Shown here one piece after another: positions 28,254 through 36,926 of a DNA stretch of 64,000 nucleotides; the stretch's first letter is position 1, and each line of letters starts with the position of its first letter. The notes beneath the pieces were generated by a model, which was given only the letters and a program-made list of their open reading frames with translations, had not been told where the DNA came from and made no database searches. The DNA comes from Micromonospora pisi (GTDB taxonomy: Bacteria; Actinomycetota; Actinomycetes; Mycobacteriales; Micromonosporaceae): contig NZ_RBKT01000001.1 of assembly GCF_003633685.1 (NCBI RefSeq), positions 8,122,001 to 8,186,000 of the forward strand. The letters are read 5' to 3'. The position numbers were made by a program, and so were the translations under genes.

Positions 28254-29063
28254 ATGTTGTCTGCTGAGATCGCGGAATACTACCGGCGCGGTGGCGAACG
28301 GGACCGCCTCGCCGAGGGGCAGGGCCGACTGGAGTTCCTGCGTACCTGGGACGTGCTGACCCGGGTGTTGCCCGACCCGCCGGCCGAGATCCTGGATGTT
28401 GGCGGCGCCACCGGCGTGTACGCGGGGCCGCTGGCCGACGCCGGCTACCGGGTGCACGTGGTCGATCCGGTGCCCGAGCACGTGGCCGCGGCGGCCACCC
28501 GGCCCGGCGTGACCGCCGCGCTCGGGGATGCCCGCTCGTTGTCCGAGGCCGACGCGAGTGTCGACGCGGTGCTGCTGCTCGGTCCGCTCTACCACCTCCT
28601 GGAACGGAAGCAGCGGGTGTCGGCGTGGCGGGAGGCGGGGCGCGTGGTCCGCCCCGGCGGTGTGGTCGTGGCGGCGTTGATCAGCCGGTACGCGTCGCTC
28701 CTCGACGGTTTTGTGCACGGCTTCTTCGACGACCCTGGGTTCCGACCGCTGGTCGAGCACGTGCTCTCCGGCGGGGTGCACCTCGGCGGTGTGCGCCGCG
28801 ACGCCACCCCGGAGCGGACCTGGTTCACCAGCGCCTACTTCCACCATCCGGCGGAGGTTGCCGCCGAGGTGACGGACGCGGGCCTGGTGGTCGAGCGGGT
28901 CGTCGCGGTGGAGGGACCGGTCTGGCAGGTCGGTTCAGGGTTGGACGGGATCCTGGCCGATCCGGACCGGACCGCCCTGTTGCTGGAGATGCTCCGCCGG
29001 GTGGAGAGCGAGCCGAGCCTGCTCGGGGCGAGCAGCCACCTGCTCGCGGTCGCCCACGGCTGA
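28254..29063 (+). CDS. SAM-dependent methyltransferase, class I
   Basis: 269 residues from the ATG at 28254. SAM motif I is ILDVGGATGVYAGPLADAGYRVHVVDP, followed by DASVDAVLLLGPLYHLLERKQRVSAWREAGRVVRPGGVVVAAL. The substrate is unknown. It is a single gene, divergent from the spermidine synthase-like gene, with about 145 bp between the starts. Confidence 0.88.
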   Translation: MLSAEIAEYYRRGGERDRLAEGQGRLEFLRTWDVLTRVLPDPPAEILDVGGATGVYAGPLADAGYRVHVVDPVPEHVAAAATRPGVTAALGDARSLSEADASVDAVLLLGPLYHLLERKQRVSAWREAGRVVRPGGVVVAALISRYASLLDGFVHGFFDDPGFRPLVEHVLSGGVHLGGVRRDATPERTWFTSAYFHHPAEVAAEVTDAGLVVERVVAVEGPVWQVGSGLDGILADPDRTALLLEMLRRVESEPSLLGASSHLLAVAHG

Positions 29064-29287
29064 CGTACGCCGTTGCCCGACCGGGTCGAGGTCGGCCGGC
29101 AGACCCGGTGGGGCGGATGTGGAAAACCACAGAACCGGGCATCGCTGCCATCCGTCCCTGCCGGTTCTCCGGTGGTCTCCGTCCCGGTTCGGTGGTGCGC
29201 AGGTTGAGCGCGACTCACCCGTGGGGTGATATGTCCCGGATCACCGGCACCGTGGCTGGGAGATGACGAGAAAGTTACGACGGCGTG

Positions 29288-29316
29288 TTGACTCCCCACA
29301 GAAGCGGGCGTAAACA
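29288..29316 (+). promoter_or_regulatory. Candidate promoter of the deoR-fruK-PTS operon
   Basis: TTGACT (29288-29293), a 17-bp spacer and TAAACA (29311-29316) lie 36 bp upstream of the DeoR start. The -35 box is good and the -10 box is only partly like TATAAT. The site is inferred from spacing and position. Confidence 0.4.
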
Positions 29317-29352
29317 AAAGGAAAGCCAACACGAGCAAGCGGGTGAAGCCAG

Positions 29353-30114
29353 ATGTACGCCGAGGAACGCCAGCAGGAGATCCTGCGCACCGCCCGGGCG
29401 GAGGGGCGCGTGGACGTGATGGCGCTGGCCGAGGGCATGAACGTGACCGCCGAGACGATCCGTCGGGACCTGACCGCGTTGGAGCGGGCCGGCCTGCTCC
29501 GTCGGGTCCACGGCGGAGCGATCCCGGTCGAACGGATCGGCTTCGAACCCGCGCTCGCCACCCGGGACGCCGTACTGATCGCGGAGAAGGAGCGGATCGC
29601 GAAGGCGGCACTGGCCGAGGTGCCACAGGAGGGCGCGGTCATTCTCGACGCCGGCACCACCACCGCCCGACTGGCCCAGCTGCTCCCCGCCGACCGGGAG
29701 CTGACCGTGGTGGTCAACTCCCCGGTGCTCGCCGCCGCACTCGGGGTCCGCCCCAACCTCAGCGTGCTGCTGCTCGGCGGTCGGGTACGCGGCAAGACAC
29801 TGGCCACGGTGGACGACTGGGCCCTGCGCCCGCTCGCCGAGATGTACGTGGACGTGGCCTTCATGGGCACCAACGGCTGCTCGGTCGAGCGGGGGATGAC
29901 CACTCCGGACCCGGCCGAGGCGGCGGTCAAACGGGCGATGATCGCGGCGGCCCGCCGGGTGGTGCTGCTCGCCGACCACACCAAGATCGGTAACGACTAC
30001 CTGGCCCGCTTCGGCACGCTCGCCGACCTGGACCTTCTGATCACCGACAGCAGGCTCGACGAGGAACTCGCCGACGAGGTGGAGGGCGCCGGGGTCCGGG
30101 TGGTACGGGCATGA
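29353..30114 (+). CDS. DeoR-family sugar-PTS regulator
   Basis: 253 residues. The N-terminal winged HTH (VDVMALAEGMNVTAETIRRDLTALERAGLLRRVHGGAIP) is the DeoR signature; the C-terminal phosphosugar-sensing domain has ILDAGTTTARLAQLL, MGTNGCSVERGMTTPDPAEAAVKRAM and LADHTKIG. It overlaps the fructokinase gene by ATGA and probably represses this fructose/mannitol operon until a phosphosugar binds. Confidence 0.93.
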   Translation: MYAEERQQEILRTARAEGRVDVMALAEGMNVTAETIRRDLTALERAGLLRRVHGGAIPVERIGFEPALATRDAVLIAEKERIAKAALAEVPQEGAVILDAGTTTARLAQLLPADRELTVVVNSPVLAAALGVRPNLSVLLLGGRVRGKTLATVDDWALRPLAEMYVDVAFMGTNGCSVERGMTTPDPAEAAVKRAMIAAARRVVLLADHTKIGNDYLARFGTLADLDLLITDSRLDEELADEVEGAGVRVVRA

Positions 30115-31055
30115 TCGTCACCGTCACCCTCAACCCGAGCCTGGATCGGGCCATGGAAATCGACGCGCTGGTACGCGGCGAGGTGATCCGGGCCGCCTCC
30201 GCCCACCTCGACCCGGGTGGCAAGGGCGTCAACGTCTCCCGCGCACTGCTCGCCAACGGGGTGGCGTCACGCGCCGTCGTGCCCTGCGGCGGCGAGGAGG
30301 GCGCGCAGCTCGTCGCGCTGCTCCAGGCCGAGGGCGTCGACCTGGTCGCGGTGCCGATCGCCGGTCGTACCCGATCGAACGTCACCCTGGCCGAACCGGA
30401 CGGCACCGTGACCAAGATCAACGAGTCCGGCCCGCTGCTCGCACCGGCCGAGTTCGACGCCGTCACCCAGGCGGTGCTGACCGCCGCCCACACCGCGCAA
30501 TGGGTGGTGGCCTGCGGCAGCGTACCGCCCGGCCTGTCCGTGCAAGCCTTCGGCGAACTCTGCGCCCGGTTGGTCGGTGCCGGCGTACGACTCGCCGTCG
30601 ACACCAGTGGGCCGGCTCTGCGGGCCGCCGCCCGGGCCGGTGCTGCCCTGCTCAAGCCGAACCGGGAGGAGCTGGCGGAGGCGATCGGCGCGCCGCTGCA
30701 GTCGCTCGGCGACGTGGTCGAGGCCGCCGAACGGCTGCGCGGCTGGGGAGCCGGCGCGGTGCTGGCCAGCCTCGGCGCCGACGGCGCGGTGCTGGTCGAC
30801 GCCGACGGCGCGGTTACCGGTGAGTCCCCGGTCGATCAGCCGCGCAGCACGGTCGGCGCGGGCGACGCCCTGCTCGCCGGCTTCCTCGCCGCCGACGCGC
30901 ACGGACCCGGTGCGCTCGCCGAGGGACTCGCCTGGGGAGCGGCGGCGGTGAGTCTGCCCGGCAGCCGGATGCCCGGCCCCGGCGACCTGCGCCGCGAAAG
31001 GGTCCACATCCACCCACGGCCGGACCTGGTCCGGCGGCTCCTGGCCCAGGGCTAG
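30111..31055 (+). CDS. fruK: 1-phosphofructokinase
   Basis: 314 residues, translationally coupled to the DeoR gene. PfkB-family motifs are VTLNPSLDRAMEI at the start, the substrate-binding HLDPGGKGVNVSRAL, LLKPNREEL and the catalytic VGAGDALLAGFLAA. It phosphorylates fructose-1-phosphate to fructose-1,6-bisphosphate, matching a PTS gene downstream. Confidence 0.92.
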   Translation: MIVTVTLNPSLDRAMEIDALVRGEVIRAASAHLDPGGKGVNVSRALLANGVASRAVVPCGGEEGAQLVALLQAEGVDLVAVPIAGRTRSNVTLAEPDGTVTKINESGPLLAPAEFDAVTQAVLTAAHTAQWVVACGSVPPGLSVQAFGELCARLVGAGVRLAVDTSGPALRAAARAGAALLKPNREELAEAIGAPLQSLGDVVEAAERLRGWGAGAVLASLGADGAVLVDADGAVTGESPVDQPRSTVGAGDALLAGFLAADAHGPGALAEGLAWGAAAVSLPGSRMPGPGDLRRERVHIHPRPDLVRRLLAQG

Positions 31056-31179
31056 CGCGGCCATGGCGACGCGGGCGCACCACACCACGGGGTACGGCGA
31101 CACACCCGGACCGTTCCGGGCCGACAGACGAATCCACAGCGCATAGGCGCGAGCCATACTCTGCGAAGGAGTCCCCCTC

Positions 31180-31521
31180 ATGGCTGTCTCATACACCCCC
31201 GAGGTCGAGGGAGCCGGGTTCAAGGCCCGGGTCCAGCGGATCGGCGGCCACATGGCCGGCATGGTCATGCCCAACATCGGCGCCTTCATCGCCTGGGGCC
31301 TGATCACCGCGCTCTTCATCCCCACCGGCTGGCTGCCGAACGAGCACCTGGCCCAACTGGTCGACCCGATGATCGGGATGTTGCTGCCGATCCTGATCGG
31401 CTACACCGGCGGCCGGATCGTGCACGGCCAGCGGGGCGCGGTGGTCGGCGCGGTCGCCACGGCGGGGATCATCGTCGGTACCAACATTCCACAGGCATGT
31501 TTCTTCGGAGTCAAAAGCTAG
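31180..31521 (+). pseudogene. mtlA: PTS mannitol-type transporter IICB, truncated by insertion
   Basis: The frame starts as a PTS mannitol IICB protein: [67 protein letters not shown]. It then ends after eight unrelated codons, whereas the family normally has about 350 more residues. The break at about 31,480-31,500, after GTNIP, coincides with the change from host-like genes to an element of foreign gene content. I infer that the element is integrated in this gene and that the rest lies beyond its far end. Confidence 0.85.
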
Positions 31522-31530
31522 GGCATCCCC
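31480..31530. other. Left chromosome-element junction (putative attL)
   Basis: Similarity of the PTS reading frame to its family ends around GGTACCAACATTCC (31478-31491). The exact core cannot be defined because the right junction is outside the window. A serine or tyrosine recombinase beyond 64,000 would be expected. Confidence 0.5.
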
Positions 31531-31546
31531 ATCCTAAACGGACACC

Positions 31547-32008
31547 TCAGCCTGCCCCGTTGCTACTCCGGCGGGTGTCGAGGTGCACGATCTCGCCCGT
31601 GGTTTCCGAGTCCAACGGCGCCCCGTCGCGAGCCTGGCTGATGACGCCCTTCCAGAAACCGGCCTTCCTCGTCTGTGTCAGCGCCTGCTCGGTGATGCGC
31701 TCGACCCCCGCCTGCAACTCCGAAACCGACTGGGTCAACTCGGCGATCTGCTGCCGGGTGCAGCGGGCCTCCACGGTGACGAGCATCTGGTTCACCTTGA
31801 TCATGCCGAGGGCGGTCGTCATGGCGGCCCACAGCGTCATCAGCCCAATGGGCGGTGTGCCGAGCACCTTGGCTGCGGTCAGCGCGAGGTAGATGACGCC
31901 GATGTTGAACGAGACGAGAGCGAAGATCGCGGCGGCGTTGGTGAGGAGGATGTGCAGGGGTGTGCGCGGCGACGTGGTGTCGTATGGGTCGCCGTGGTCC
32001 GTGGTCAT
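31547..32008 (-). CDS. Membrane protein with two helices and coiled-coil tail
   Basis: 153 residues from the ATG at 32008; a longer frame upstream looks non-coding. Two adjacent transmembrane helices lie at about 18-40 and 48-68 (LHILLTNAAAIFALVSFNIGVIYLAL, PPIGLMTLWAAMTTALGMI). They are followed by a helix with heptad character (QQIAELTQSVSELQAGVERITEQALTQTRKAG). First gene inside the element. Function unknown. Confidence 0.65.
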   Translation of the reverse strand: MTTDHGDPYDTTSPRTPLHILLTNAAAIFALVSFNIGVIYLALTAAKVLGTPPIGLMTLWAAMTTALGMIKVNQMLVTVEARCTRQQIAELTQSVSELQAGVERITEQALTQTRKAGFWKGVISQARDGAPLDSETTGEIVHLDTRRSSNGAG

Positions 32009-32559
32009 GGTGACTGTGCTCCGATCTCGCTGGGGAGGGTATCGGAGGTTGCGCCGGGTGGGCGGACCTCCCCGCCGGGGTGCCGGTGTGGGCTGGCGGC
32101 GGTGTGACCGTGCGGGTTGGTGCAGGTCACGGGGGGTGTCTCGCGCTGCCTCCGAATGGTACGGCCCGGCCATGCGTGCATCTGTACGTGTGATGGTCGC
32201 CGTACCGAGGATGTCTGCGTGGGTGTGCTGGCGTCTGTTTTGAGCGTGGTCGCTGTGCCATAGTCGCCCGTTGACGTCGATTACTCGCTGTCAACTGAGG
32301 TGGAGGCGGACAGCATAGGGCGATGCTTGTGGCCCGCGTCAACCAGTTGTGCGGATGGAATTTTCACCAATCTGTCGTCCCTGTCTCGGAATTGGTGCCA
32401 CCGTCGGGCTTCTACCAGGGAGTACGCGTCCAGTGCGCGATCTTGACCTCTGTGGACTTTGGCCCCTCAAGAGCTGCCGGCACAACGGAGGTCTTGACGC
32501 ACCTGGCCCTCCAGTTGATGCTGTACCCCCATCACTCAACTGGAGGGACGGGGGTCGCT
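32009..32559. promoter_or_regulatory. Regulatory intergenic region with TCAACTG inverted repeats
   Basis: This 550-bp gap separates the divergent membrane and XRE genes. It holds the inverted pair GTTGAC (32270-32275)/GTCAAC (32290-32295) and CCAGTTGA (32511-32518)/TCAACTGG (32536-32543), the last pair just ahead of the XRE start. TCAACTG or its complement recurs three times. TTGACG at 32494 with GATGCT 17 bp on is a weak promoter candidate. No other feature is visible. Confidence 0.5.
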
Positions 32560-33006
32560 TTGACCGCTGAGGATCCGAAAGAGTCACGCATCGCACGCAG
32601 GCTCGACACACTCTTCCGTTCGGTGCCGGATACCGAACCTGGCCCAGACGGCAAACCAAGGGCATACACGCATAGACGAGTATCCGAGGAACTACGCCGC
32701 CGGGGGGTCGCCTGCTCGCCGCAGTACATCCACATGCTGCGCACGGGGCGACGGGACAATCCAGCTCCCGAGGTGGTTGAGGGTCTGGCCAAGGTGTTCG
32801 ACGTGGAGCCGAAATTTTTCCTTGCCGACGACGAGGAGGTCAAGGGTTTTGAAGATCAGCTCGCACTGCTCGTATCGCTACGGGACAGCGGCGTCAGGCA
32901 AGTGGCGCTGCGTGCGTTTGGCCTACCGGCTGACTCCCTGGCGTTTGTACTAGAGGTGATCAAGCGAGAGCGGCGGCTTGGAGGGCTCCCGCCTGACTCG
33001 CCGTGA
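32560..33006 (+). CDS. XRE-family regulator, EspR-like
   Basis: About 148 residues if it starts at the TTG at 32560; an ATG at 32518 is an alternative, and codons before that do not look native. HTH region: YTHRRVSEELRRRGVACSPQYIHMLRTGRRDNPAPEVVEGLAKVFDVEPKFFL. This arrangement (HTH, then an alpha-helical C-terminus) is common in actinobacterial EspR-like regulators encoded next to an ImmA-like protein, as here. Confidence 0.8.
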   Translation: MTAEDPKESRIARRLDTLFRSVPDTEPGPDGKPRAYTHRRVSEELRRRGVACSPQYIHMLRTGRRDNPAPEVVEGLAKVFDVEPKFFLADDEEVKGFEDQLALLVSLRDSGVRQVALRAFGLPADSLAFVLEVIKRERRLGGLPPDSP

Positions 33007-33037
33007 CAGAACGGGGATCTTGGAATTGATCATTGGC

Positions 33038-33616
33038 ATGTGGACGTCTGTGGGGGACGCGAAAGTGGGGTCATCAAAGGCGCTACGGCGAAGGTGCGAG
33101 AAGATCGTCGCCGAACTCGACGTGCCCGTACCGCTCAACCTGGATGCGATCTGTGCCGAGGTCAGCCGGCTCACCGGTCGACCTATCACCACTCAGGTAG
33201 TAGATATGCCCGCGAAAAGCCCTTGCGGGTTGTGGGTCGCGTTCCCGGACGTGGATGCGGTGTACGTCGCCGGAGCTACATCGCTGGAACACCAGCACCA
33301 CATCACCCTGCACGAGTTGAGTCACGTGCTCGCGGGCCACACGGCCGCGCCGGTCGACGCCGACGAGGTGTACCGCCTGCTCGTGCCGGATCTTGACCCG
33401 GAGTTGGTCCGGCGGATTATCGGCCGTACCCGATATCACGGCGGGGTCGGCGGGGAGAGCCACTACCAGATTCCGGAAGAAGTCGAGGCGGAAACGATCG
33501 CGTCGATGATCGCGGCCAGGGCTACCGCCTGGACGGGGACGCCGCCGTTGGGTGATGTGCCTGAGTCTGCCGCTGACGTTGTTGCCCGTATTGGGAAGGC
33601 TCTTACAAACTCGTAG
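33038..33616 (+). CDS. ImmA/IrrE-like zinc metallopeptidase-type protein
   Basis: About 192 residues; starts at 32978 (TTG), 33038 (ATG) and 33065 (GTG) are all possible. The core has NLDAICAEVSRLTGRPI, GLWVAFPDVDAVYV and the HExxH motif HHITLHELSHVLAGH. ImmA-like proteins cleave or modulate the regulator encoded next to them, here the XRE protein. The membrane protein gene follows after 11 bp. Confidence 0.8.
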   Translation: MWTSVGDAKVGSSKALRRRCEKIVAELDVPVPLNLDAICAEVSRLTGRPITTQVVDMPAKSPCGLWVAFPDVDAVYVAGATSLEHQHHITLHELSHVLAGHTAAPVDADEVYRLLVPDLDPELVRRIIGRTRYHGGVGGESHYQIPEEVEAETIASMIAARATAWTGTPPLGDVPESAADVVARIGKALTNS

Positions 33617-33627
33617 GGAGGAGTTCC

Positions 33628-34875
33628 ATGCAGGACGTTATGTACCCTTTATGCGCTCTGATCAACTTCACCGCGTTCATCTACAAGGTGGTAGCCCTAC
33701 GCCGCAACGGCCGCGACCCCGGCACGGTTGCCCTAGCCGCCTCGTTCCTGTTCATCACCGCGACATTCGCCCTCGCCACCCCGGCGGTATGGGAACGGGT
33801 CGACGCCGCACTAGGCGTACCGAACATCACCGCGCTGATCTACCAGAGCTGCGTGATCATCTACACGGTCCTCATCCAGATGATGCTGCTGTTCTGGATG
33901 CACCCCACCACCAAGCAAGCATGGCGTGCCGGCCGGTGGCGCCTGATCCTCGGCGTTGTCACCCTGCCGCTGATGGCCCTGTTCTTCTCGCTCGCCGAAG
34001 TCGACGAACAACGCACCCGAGACTTCATGGCCCACTACGCTGGCCTGTCCGTGTTGTCGATCTACGTGCTGGTGTACCTAGTTACCTTCACCATCGGTCG
34101 AATCGACATCGTCCGCCTATGCCTCCAATACGCCCCGCTCGTCGGCCAGCAGTGGCTACGCCGCGGCCTGCACATCACCTGGGTTGCCGGAGCCATCGGC
34201 ATCGTCTACGGCATCGCCCGCTTCGCCGATGTAATCGCCCCCGCCTTCGGGGGCGACCCAACCCGCTGGGAACCAGTCGCCCAGCTCGGCGCACTCGGCA
34301 CCAACATCGGAACGATCATCGGTCTCACCATCCCCTCGTGGGGGCCGCACCTCACCCGCGCCAACGAGTGGCGGCGCCGGTACCGCGACTTCCGCCGCCT
34401 ACACCCTCTCTGGGCGACCCTCACTGCCGCGTATCCGGATATCCGCCTGCCCGGCATGGTGCCATCCCGGTACGCGGTGGCGCGTCATCCCACGCACGTC
34501 GGGTTGTGGCTTGACCGGATGGTGGTCGAGATCCGGGATGCGCAGGGCCAGATGCGCGACCACCCCAGTGTGGTCGAGGCCGGTGGGACCGCCCGAGCCC
34601 TCGGTGTCACGGCCGGGCTGAAGGACGGGGCACTGGAGGCAGTTGTGCAGGCGTCGCAGATCGCGGTCGCACTGCGGGATGCACCCCCACGTCCGGCGCA
34701 GACTTCAGCCCGTGCCGCTGCTACTGAGGCGGGTATGTACGGCGGCCAGGGGATTCTGGGCGAGGTTGCGTTCCTGGTGGACGTCGCACAGGCACTTCGG
34801 TCATCGCCGGTCGTCGCCCGGACTCTCCTGACAATTGAGGTGCGGCCAGCGGTGTCAGCCGCGGTTACCGGTTGA
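33628..34875 (+). CDS. Polytopic membrane protein, MAB_1171c-like
   Basis: 415 residues with a strong ribosome site (GGGAGGAG). The N-terminal ~240 residues hold about seven transmembrane helices (LCALINFTAFIYKVVALRR, VALAASFLFITATFALATP and others). The C-terminal ~170 residues are soluble (WRRRYRDFRRLHPLWATLTAAYPDIRLP). This is the pattern of the MAB_1171c family that often follows an XRE and ImmA-like pair in actinomycetes. Role unknown; perhaps a sensor or effector controlled by the pair. Confidence 0.78.
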   Translation: MQDVMYPLCALINFTAFIYKVVALRRNGRDPGTVALAASFLFITATFALATPAVWERVDAALGVPNITALIYQSCVIIYTVLIQMMLLFWMHPTTKQAWRAGRWRLILGVVTLPLMALFFSLAEVDEQRTRDFMAHYAGLSVLSIYVLVYLVTFTIGRIDIVRLCLQYAPLVGQQWLRRGLHITWVAGAIGIVYGIARFADVIAPAFGGDPTRWEPVAQLGALGTNIGTIIGLTIPSWGPHLTRANEWRRRYRDFRRLHPLWATLTAAYPDIRLPGMVPSRYAVARHPTHVGLWLDRMVVEIRDAQGQMRDHPSVVEAGGTARALGVTAGLKDGALEAVVQASQIAVALRDAPPRPAQTSARAAATEAGMYGGQGILGEVAFLVDVAQALRSSPVVARTLLTIEVRPAVSAAVTG

Positions 34876-34890
34876 TCGGCGCACACAGAT

Positions 34891-34931
34891 GCGGGCGACC
34901 CGCACATTGTCAGGATGTGCGGGTCGCCCGC
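34891..34931. terminator. 17-bp perfect stem-loop between convergent units
   Basis: GCGGGCGACCCGCACAT (34891-34907) is complementary to 34915-34931 around a 7-nt loop. It separates the rightward membrane protein gene from the end of the leftward RNA-repair operon and would terminate both. It has no T tract. Confidence 0.7.
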
Positions 34932-34948
34932 AGGCGACACCCGACCGG

Positions 34949-35797
34949 TCAGAACGTCGGGGTTGAGCTACCCGTGATCGCCGCCGCCCCGGTGCCGGCA
35001 ACAGCACCGGTTTCCTCGTACCGGTAGGTGACGGGCTTGCCGGCCTGTGTGGCGTGGTCGATCTCGGCGCGGGTGCTGTCGCCCATGTATTTGCCGGGGC
35101 ACACCACGATGACCTCGTCGGACATGCCGATCGCCGCGAAGTGCCTCGCCTTGAGGTTGGCGATCTGCTCCGAGGTCGGGGCCGGCTCCCCTGGTAGGGG
35201 GAAGGCGGGGGACAGGACGACCACCCCGGTCAGGGCCAACTCCCGTTCGACGCGCCGGAACTGGTCGGCGAAGCGGATCGACCCGCACAGGGTGACGACC
35301 CGCGGCCGGGTGTTGGCGGCCCGAGGTGGGTGCCCGTCTCCGCGAGATCGCAGTGCAATATCGACGGCGGTCATGGCGGCGACCGCCTGCGCCCACTCCT
35401 CCTCGAAGTCCCGCCGGGAGTTGTCCTCCAAGGCGTTCTCGAAGCCGGACAGCGCCTCCCGCAGCTCGGCCAGCGACGAACTCGCCGACACTTCGGCATT
35501 CTGCCGGTCCAGGAGCTGGTTCAGGTACTTGACCAGGCGAACCAGGGCCTCTTCCATGTCGAGGGTCTTGAACACCCCACGCCAGTCGCGGTCGCGGTGC
35601 CGGCCGGGGTGGAGTTCGTGGACGAAGATCCCGCCGTCGCTGCTGATCGTGTCGAGTCCTTCGGTGGACCTCAGCTCAAACGTGCGGGTCTTGAGCTCGT
35701 TGGTCCACCGCTCGGGGAAGTCGACGGTGACGACGGCGATCGGGCCGCCCCACTCGGCGGTGCTGCGGGTGATGGTGAGGTCGTCACGGGTGATCAC
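34949..35797 (-). CDS. Protein with C-terminal nucleoside deoxyribosyltransferase-like domain
   Basis: 282 residues from the GTG at 35797, coupled to the gene before it. The N-terminal half (WGGPIAVVTVDFPERWTNEL; helical LVKYLNQLLDRQNAEVSASSSLAELREALSGFENAL) is unrecognised. The C-terminal ~100 residues (PRVVTLCGSIRFADQFRRVERELALTGVVVLSP, LKARHFAAIGMSDEVIVVCPGKYMGDSTRAEIDHATQAGKPVTYR) resemble the nucleoside 2-deoxyribosyltransferase/SLOG-like fold common in phages. It probably acts on nucleosides or nucleotides. Last gene of the RNA-repair operon. Confidence 0.75.
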   Translation of the reverse strand: MITRDDLTITRSTAEWGGPIAVVTVDFPERWTNELKTRTFELRSTEGLDTISSDGGIFVHELHPGRHRDRDWRGVFKTLDMEEALVRLVKYLNQLLDRQNAEVSASSSLAELREALSGFENALEDNSRRDFEEEWAQAVAAMTAVDIALRSRGDGHPPRAANTRPRVVTLCGSIRFADQFRRVERELALTGVVVLSPAFPLPGEPAPTSEQIANLKARHFAAIGMSDEVIVVCPGKYMGDSTRAEIDHATQAGKPVTYRYEETGAVAGTGAAAITGSSTPTF

Positions 35798-35994
35798 GGC
35801 TTCACCTCCTCCACCTGCGCGAGCAGGCGCATGGCCGTCTGGTGGTTGTGGTAGTGCGGGGCGCTGGTCAGGTGATTGACCACCTCGCTGAGAGTGGCGT
35901 CCGGGTCCTCGGGGGACACCTGGAACTGGCGGATGCAGGGCGGCTTGGTGGTGGACGGGCACCGCAGCACCGTGCCCTCGGGGATGTCGTTCAC
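35794..35994 (-). CDS. Small hypothetical protein
   Basis: 66 residues from a GTG that overlaps the upstream stop (GTGA). Two Cys (RCPSTTKPPCIRQF) and a His-rich middle (HLTSAPHYHNHQT) could bind metal. Tightly packed in the leftward operon. Function unknown. Confidence 0.65.
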   Translation of the reverse strand: MNDIPEGTVLRCPSTTKPPCIRQFQVSPEDPDATLSEVVNHLTSAPHYHNHQTAMRLLAQVEEVKP

Positions 35995-36383
35995 GGGGTC
36001 ACCGTCGTGATGAAGCCCGTCGGGTCGGGCAACCGCTGGGCGGCGGCGTTGAGCCCGTCGGCCATGGCCTGGGCTTGTGCCCACCGGGCCGGGGCGTCCG
36101 TGGACGGGTCACCGTCCTCCACGTACAGGCTGTCCCACAGCCTGATGATGTCCCCGGCGTAGCAGGGGTTGGGCAACCGCAGGTTCATCCGCTCGTCCTC
36201 GGTTGAGTCGGGGCCACTCGGGAGGGCCGTGCCGCGCCGGATCGAGATGTTGACTTCGTCCTCGTCGGTGAGGTCGGTGAGGTCATCGAGGACAAAGCCG
36301 TCCGTGTCGGTGAGGATGGCCCGCCACGGGCCGCGCAGGTGCTCGTTGATGTCGGGTTCGGTGGTGGTTTGGGTGTCGGTCAT
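35991..36383 (-). CDS. Hypothetical acidic protein
   Basis: 130 residues, very acidic (VLDDLTDLTDEDEVNIS). No recognisable domain. Ends in an overlap with the next gene and starts in an overlap with the previous stop. Part of the RNA-repair operon. Confidence 0.7.
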   Translation of the reverse strand: MTDTQTTTEPDINEHLRGPWRAILTDTDGFVLDDLTDLTDEDEVNISIRRGTALPSGPDSTEDERMNLRLPNPCYAGDIIRLWDSLYVEDGDPSTDAPARWAQAQAMADGLNAAAQRLPDPTGFITTVTP

Positions 36384-36715
36384 GGCATCTCCTCAGTGGC
36401 AGGTGGGCGACGGGGAACGATGGACGCAGTCCCCTCCGGCTCGGGTGGCAGGAACTCGTCCAGCAGCGCGGCCTTCGCCTGGCTGCTGATCTGCCGGTCG
36501 GTGCCCAGCACCAGTGCGACAGACATGTGGCGCAGGCGGATGACGTACGCGCGGCGCGCGGCGAACAGGTCGCCGGCCAGGGTGGCGCGGCGGTACGGCT
36601 GCGTGGGGGCGAGCCGGGAAATGTAGTAGCCGACCCGTAGGTGGGCGGCCCGGAGGAGGAACCCGGCCGCGATGAAGGCGGGGATCGTCAGCAGGCCGAG
36701 TAGGTAGTTAGCCAC
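36380..36715 (-). CDS. Hypothetical protein with N-terminal membrane helix
   Basis: 111 residues. Residues about 2-22 (ANYLLGLLTIPAFIAAGFLLR) form one membrane helix or signal anchor; the rest is basic, then proline-rich. Overlaps both neighbours by a few bases, so it is co-translated. Function unknown. Confidence 0.65.
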   Translation of the reverse strand: MANYLLGLLTIPAFIAAGFLLRAAHLRVGYYISRLAPTQPYRRATLAGDLFAARRAYVIRLRHMSVALVLGTDRQISSQAKAALLDEFLPPEPEGTASIVPRRPPATEEMP

Positions 36716-36926
36716 GGTGGCACCACCGTTCCGGTGTGTTCCCGAGCGCCACCCGGGCGGCGTGCATGATCGCCGGGTGGGCGGTCGCCGGGTACTGCTC
36801 GGTCAGGGACTCGATCGCAGCGGCGATCTCCCGCTCGGTACGGGCAATGATCTGTGACTCGGCGAGCATGGCTTCGACCTGGGCGGGGTCGCGGCGGGCT
36901 GCCTGCGTGGGGTCGTAGCGTGGCAT
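36708..36926 (-). CDS. Small hypothetical helical protein
   Basis: 72 residues from the ATG at 36926, which overlaps the stop of the upstream HAD gene (TGATG). Helical and charged (DPAQVEAMLAESQIIARTEREIAAAIESL). Unknown. Confidence 0.65.
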   Translation of the reverse strand: MPRYDPTQAARRDPAQVEAMLAESQIIARTEREIAAAIESLTEQYPATAHPAIMHAARVALGNTPERWCHRG

